A program made the translations under genes and the position numbers. A stretch of DNA of 64,000 nucleotides from Acidimicrobiaceae bacterium (lineage in GTDB: Bacteria; Actinomycetota; Acidimicrobiia; Acidimicrobiales; Ilumatobacteraceae): positions 124,001-188,000 of the forward strand of contig JADKGZ010000007.1 in NCBI GenBank assembly GCA_016722025.1, read 5' to 3'. The notes below the pieces were generated by a model. It saw nothing but the letters and a program-made list of their open reading frames with translations, made no database searches and was not told the origin of the DNA. Shown one piece after another: positions 60,747 through 64,000 of the stretch; the first letter of the stretch is position 1, and every line of letters starts with the position of its first letter.

Positions 60747-61442
60747 ATGATCCTGGTGGGGCTGACTGGTGGCATTGGTTCCGGCAAGTCGACGGTCAGC
60801 GCCGCGCTGGCTGCTCGCGGTGCTGTCATCGTCGATGCCGACCAGGTGGTGCGCGACGTGCAGCAGCCGGGGTCGCCGGTGCTGGCCAAGTTGGCCGAGC
60901 GGTTCGGTGCGCAGGTGATTGCCGCCGACGGCTCGCTCGATCGGCCGGCGCTGGCGGCCATTGCGTTTGCCGACCCCGACGCGCTGAAGGACCTGAACGG
61001 CATCGTGCACCCGGCAGTCGGCGCGGAGATGAACCGGCAGGTGATGCAGCACGTCGCCTCCGAGCGGGTGGTGGTGCTCGACATCCCGCTGCTCACCGAG
61101 AACCCGCGTGAGGGTCTGCAAGGCAAGATCGTCGTCGACGTTCCGCTGGAGACCCAGGTCGATCGCCTCGTGCGCTTCCGCGGCTTCGACGAAGCCGACG
61201 CTCGGGCGCGCATCTCACGCCAGGCGACGCGCGAGCAGCGCCTCGAGGGTGCGGGTTTCGTGGTCGACAACAGTGGCGACACGGCCGCGCTGGCGCCGCA
61301 GATCGAGCAGTTGTGGCGTTGGCTGCAGTCGCTGCCGCAGCTGCCCGCCGACTACCAGTTCGCCGGTCGCAAGGACGGCGTCGACAAGGACGGCGTCGAC
61401 AAGGACGGCGTCGACAAGGACGGGGCCGCGCCTACAGCCTGA
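60747..61442 (+). CDS. coaE: Dephospho-CoA kinase with C-terminal tandem repeat
   Basis: A 231-residue kinase for the last step of CoA synthesis. The P-loop is VGLTGGIGSGKSTV (4-17); DADQVVRDVQQPGSPVLAKLAERFG, HPAVGAEM, VVLDIPLLTE and ISRQATREQRL follow in the family order. The normal domain ends near residue 208. The tail then has three copies of DGVDK plus DG, encoded by a 15-base tandem repeat, unlike typical CoaE ends. The 3' end overlaps the true end of the convergent GNAT gene by 11 bases. Confidence 0.93.
   Translation: MILVGLTGGIGSGKSTVSAALAARGAVIVDADQVVRDVQQPGSPVLAKLAERFGAQVIAADGSLDRPALAAIAFADPDALKDLNGIVHPAVGAEMNRQVMQHVASERVVVLDIPLLTENPREGLQGKIVVDVPLETQVDRLVRFRGFDEADARARISRQATREQRLEGAGFVVDNSGDTAALAPQIEQLWRWLQSLPQLPADYQFAGRKDGVDKDGVDKDGVDKDGAAPTA
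61376..61420 (+). repeat. 15-bp tandem repeat in coaE tail (three copies)
   Basis: GACGGCGTCGACAAG is repeated three times without change and followed by a partial copy (GACGG). It encodes DGVDK repeats. A unit that is a multiple of three keeps the frame, so copy number may vary between strains. Confidence 0.8.
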
Positions 61443-62449
61443 CCCGGCCGACGATCTCGTCGTCGTCGATGTCGCCGGTGGGCACGAAGCCGTGGGCGAG
61501 GTAGAACGGTTCAGGTGAACCGGGGCCTTGGCCCCAGCTGGTGGTGAGCGTCGTGGCCCCACGCGCGAAGTTGCGCGCACAGCGCTGCCAGCACTCGGGT
61601 GCCGAGGCCCCTTCGTTGGTGCATGCGGTCGATCAGCAGGCGCCACATGTACGGCTCGGGGTGGTGGTCGGTCACCATTGCCAGCATCAGGAACCCGACT
61701 CTTTCGCCGTCGGCCAGCACACCCCGCATCCACGGCACGACCGGCGCTCCGTCGATCACCTCCGGGAACAGCGCGTCGCGGAACGACAACGCCATCGGCG
61801 AGACGAAGCGCTCCTGGGAGTGGTGAGTGCGCAGGCGGCCCCAGAGGTAGGCGTCGTCGGGCGTGATCTCGACGAGCTCGACCTCAGCCGCCGGCGTGCG
61901 GGGTCGCACCTTCCACGCAGCACGATCCGCAGCGAGCAACGCGTACCGTAGGTCGTCGACCCACTCGCCGCGTATCAGCTCCGCCTCGCGGGCGAGGCTC
62001 TCGAACGTGAACCCGAGCGCCTCCAGCACGCGCATCGATGGCACGTTCTCCGGGTCGAGCGTCGCCACGAAGCGGTGCACGCCGGCGACGCAGAGCGCGT
62101 CGACGACTGCGCCGGCGGCCTCGGTGGCGTAGCCCTTCCCGTGGTGCGCGCCGGCAAACGTGTAGCCCAGCGTGGCGAACATGCCGCCGCCGCGCAGCTC
62201 GACAGCCACATCGCCGACCACCTCGCCAGTTGCTGTCAACTCGACGGCGAGGCCGACCCAGTGGCCATCCGTTGGGCCGTCCAGCTCGGCCTGGCGGTCG
62301 ATGCTGCGCTGCGCAGCGGCTTTGGTGTACGGCATCTCCCAATCCTGGAAGTGGGCGATGGTCGGGTCCGCTCGGTACGCGTGAACCGGCCCAAGATCGG
62401 GCTGGCGCATCATGCGAATGGTGAGGCGTTCCGTGCGCAGCGGCAGCAT
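61432..62449 (-). CDS. Double GNAT-domain acetyltransferase, frameshifted near 3' end
   Basis: Two tandem GNAT folds. The first (residues about 1-165) is RimJ/RimL-like: RTERLTIRMM, GDVAVELRGGGMFATLGYTFAGAHHGKGYATEA and VATLDPENVPSMRVLEALGF. The second (about 175-335) has LMLAMVTDHHPEPYMWRLLIDRMHQRRGLGTRVLAALC. The frame breaks at a TGGGG run near 61563 and the literal frame stops at 61511. In another frame the domain ends normally with TTLTTSWGQGPGSPEPFYLAHGF and GRVRL, stopping at 61432. Substrate unknown. The ATG is at 62447-62449. Confidence 0.78.
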
Positions 62450-62757
62450 GGCTCGGACAGTAGTGCCGTGTCGGCCGACGTTCGCCTGGTTTGGACGCCA
62501 TCGCCCACAGTGACGTCCGGGGAGCCGATGGTTTCCGGAAGTCATCCGTCCCAGCTCGGCCTTCGGGCGTGATTCGTCCCGGCGTGCGAGACAAGTCACG
62601 CCCAGTTGGTGCGCACCGCCGCCTCCCGCGTGCTTCCGGGTGTGCCCGGAAGCCGACGTCGCACGCTGACGCGCTGCGGAGTGCCGCGTGGCTCGGGCTC
62701 TCGCGACGCAGGATTGATGGCCGCACGAACACCCGTTCGCCGGGTAGGCTGCGCAAC
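62450..62757. other. 308-base intergenic region before uvrB
   Basis: No convincing gene on either strand. It holds the divergent starts of the GNAT gene and uvrB. Visible structure is limited to a perfect 9-bp hairpin GCTTCCGGG-TGTG-CCCGGAAGC (62632-62653) without a T-tract, and the uvrB -10 box at 62745. No SOS (LexA) box could be recognised with confidence. Confidence 0.5.
62745..62750 (+). promoter_or_regulatory. -10 box TAGGCT of uvrB
   Basis: TAGGCT seven bases before the uvrB GTG at 62758; leaderless spacing. Confidence 0.45.
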
Positions 62758-64000
62758 GTGCCCGAGTTCAAGGTCGAGTCCCTCTTCCAGCCGGCTGGCG
62801 ACCAGCCGCAGGCCATTGCCAAGTTGGCCGAGGGCATCGAGCGCGGCGATCGCTTCCAGACCCTGCTGGGCATCACCGGCTCCGGCAAGAGCGCCACCAT
62901 CGCCTGGACCATCGAAGCCACCCAGCGGCCCACGCTGATCCTCGCCCCCAACAAGTCGCTGGCCGCGCAGCTCACCCAGGAGATGCGCGAGTTCTTCCCC
63001 AACAACCGGGTGGAGTACTTCGTCAGCTACTACGACTACTACCAGCCGGAGGCCTACATCGCCTCCAGCGACACCTACATCGAGAAAGACTCGTCGATCA
63101 ACGACGAGATCGACCGTCTGCGCCACTCGGCCACCGCCGCGCTGCTCACGCGGCGCGACACCATCGTGGTCGCCTCCGTCAGCTGCATCTACGGCATGGG
63201 CGATCCCGCGGAGTATCGCGGGCAGCTGCTCGAGCTGCACGTCGGGGTCGACTACGACATGCGCAGCATCCTGCGCCGCCTGGTGGATCTGCAGTTCGAC
63301 CGCAACGACCTCACGCTCGGCCGTGGCAAGTTCCGTGTGCGCGGCGACACCATCGAGGTGCACCCGGCGTACGACGAAACCGTGCTGCGCATCGAGATGT
63401 TCGGCGACACCGTCGATCGCATCACCACGGTCGATCCGCTCACCGGCGAGACGCTCAACGACATGAGCCAGGTGATGGTCTTCCCGGCCACGCACTACGT
63501 CGCCGGCGAAGAGCGCATGCGCAAAGCGGTCATCGGCATCGAGGCCGAGCTGCAAGAGCGGCTCGCCTGGTTCGAGGCCAACGGCAAGCTGCTCGAGGCG
63601 CAGCGCCTGCGCATGCGCACGCAGTACGACCTGGAGATGATGGCCGAGGTGGGGTACTGCAACGGCATCGAGAACTACAGCATGCACATCGATGGTCGCG
63701 TCACCGGGCAACCGCCGTTCACCCTCATCGACTACTTCCCGAAAGACTTCCTGCTCGTCATCGACGAGAGCCACGTCGCCGTGCCGCAGTTGCACGGCCA
63801 GTACCTGGGCGACCTCAGCCGCAAAGACATCCTGGTCGAGCACGGCTTCCGCCTGCCCAGTGCGCGCGACAACCGCCCGCTGCGCTTCGAGGAGACGCTC
63901 GAGCGCATCAACCAGTGCGTGTTCGTGTCGGCCACGCCTTCCCCGTACGAGATCTCGCACAGCGTGCAGGTGGTCGAGCAGATCGTGCGCCCCACCGGCC
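62758..64000 (+). CDS. uvrB: UvrABC system protein B, N-terminal part (runs off the window)
   Basis: The first 414 residues of UvrB, the damage-verifying helicase-like subunit of nucleotide excision repair; the frame is still open at base 64000. Walker A is GITGSGKSAT (38-47). The damage-probing beta-hairpin region reads VSYYDYYQPEAYIASSDTYI and continues with DSSINDEIDRLRHSAT. Then come VASVSCIYGMGDP, YCNGIENYSMHIDGR, the DEAD-box-like LLVIDESHVAVPQL and VFVSATPSPYE. The GTG at 62758-62760 gives the standard EFKVESLFQPAGDQPQAI start. Confidence 0.95.
   Translation, partial: MPEFKVESLFQPAGDQPQAIAKLAEGIERGDRFQTLLGITGSGKSATIAWTIEATQRPTLILAPNKSLAAQLTQEMREFFPNNRVEYFVSYYDYYQPEAYIASSDTYIEKDSSINDEIDRLRHSATAALLTRRDTIVVASVSCIYGMGDPAEYRGQLLELHVGVDYDMRSILRRLVDLQFDRNDLTLGRGKFRVRGDTIEVHPAYDETVLRIEMFGDTVDRITTVDPLTGETLNDMSQVMVFPATHYVAGEERMRKAVIGIEAELQERLAWFEANGKLLEAQRLRMRTQYDLEMMAEVGYCNGIENYSMHIDGRVTGQPPFTLIDYFPKDFLLVIDESHVAVPQLHGQYLGDLSRKDILVEHGFRLPSARDNRPLRFEETLERINQCVFVSATPSPYEISHSVQVVEQIVRPTG

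Noticed and set aside
61376..61420. CRISPR-like direct repeats
   Set aside because: The 15-bp units are contiguous, without spacers, and lie inside the coaE reading frame.

Overview
This window looks like a chromosomal segment of a high-GC actinobacterium, most plausibly an Acidimicrobiia/Ilumatobacter-like lineage. That placement is an inference. The supports are very high GC, menaquinone genes, an F420-type luciferase-like oxidoreductase, an MtrA/MtrB/LpqB-like signalling set, an ANTAR regulator next to polA-rpsA-coaE-uvrB, and many start codons preceded at 6-10 bases by an actinobacterial TAnnnT -10 box, the mark of leaderless transcripts. There is no rRNA, prophage, insertion sequence or CRISPR array. 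One tRNA-Leu is present.

Layout. 1-2522: menaquinone genes (menD end, menF, ubiE). 2613-11323: amidase, two acyl-CoA synthetases, an LLM-class oxidoreductase, a frameshifted lipoprotein, DUF72, SDR and MaoC proteins. 11558-16732: aminoglycoside-phosphotransferase-like gene, era, GerMN lipoprotein, MtrB-like kinase, STAS protein and divergent MtrA-like regulator. 16746-22794: a tightly overlapped acyl-CoA carboxylase/enoyl-CoA hydratase/AtuA operon (branched-chain or acyclic-terpene acid catabolism). 22949-27532: dinG-like helicase, cysteine-cluster protein, uppS, and divergent from uppS a small UppS-like protein followed by recO. 27564-35112: lipoprotein, glyS, SulP transporter, CPA2 antiporter and an OmpR-type two-component pair. 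35226-40626: trpC, DUF2231 plus cytochrome c, trpF, trpB, trpA, fasciclin lipoprotein. 40764-46567: peroxiredoxin, FabZ and a fabD-fabH-fabG-acpP-fabF operon. 46677-52482: tRNA-Leu, a membrane protein, a phosphonate-degradation pair (TmpA/TmpB-like) with GntR regulator, malQ. 52606-64000: ANTAR regulator, polA, methyltransferase, rpsA, a NarL-type two-component pair, coaE, GNAT protein and the start of uvrB.

The most interesting point is the divergent cis-prenyltransferase pair at 25481-26801. The annotated uppS keeps every catalytic motif but ends before the C-terminal arginine-rich RxG tail. The neighbouring small protein keeps that tail (RRFGG) but has lost the catalytic Asp/Asn/Arg. This is the division of labour of the eukaryotic DHDDS/NgBR (Rer2/Nus1) heteromer, here proposed for a bacterium.

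Second, at least seven genes, including the essential glyS, are broken by one-base shifts, most of them at homopolymers, and a 43-base G-rich tract precedes polA. These are best read as residual sequencing or assembly errors, so apparent pseudogenes here should not be taken at face value.
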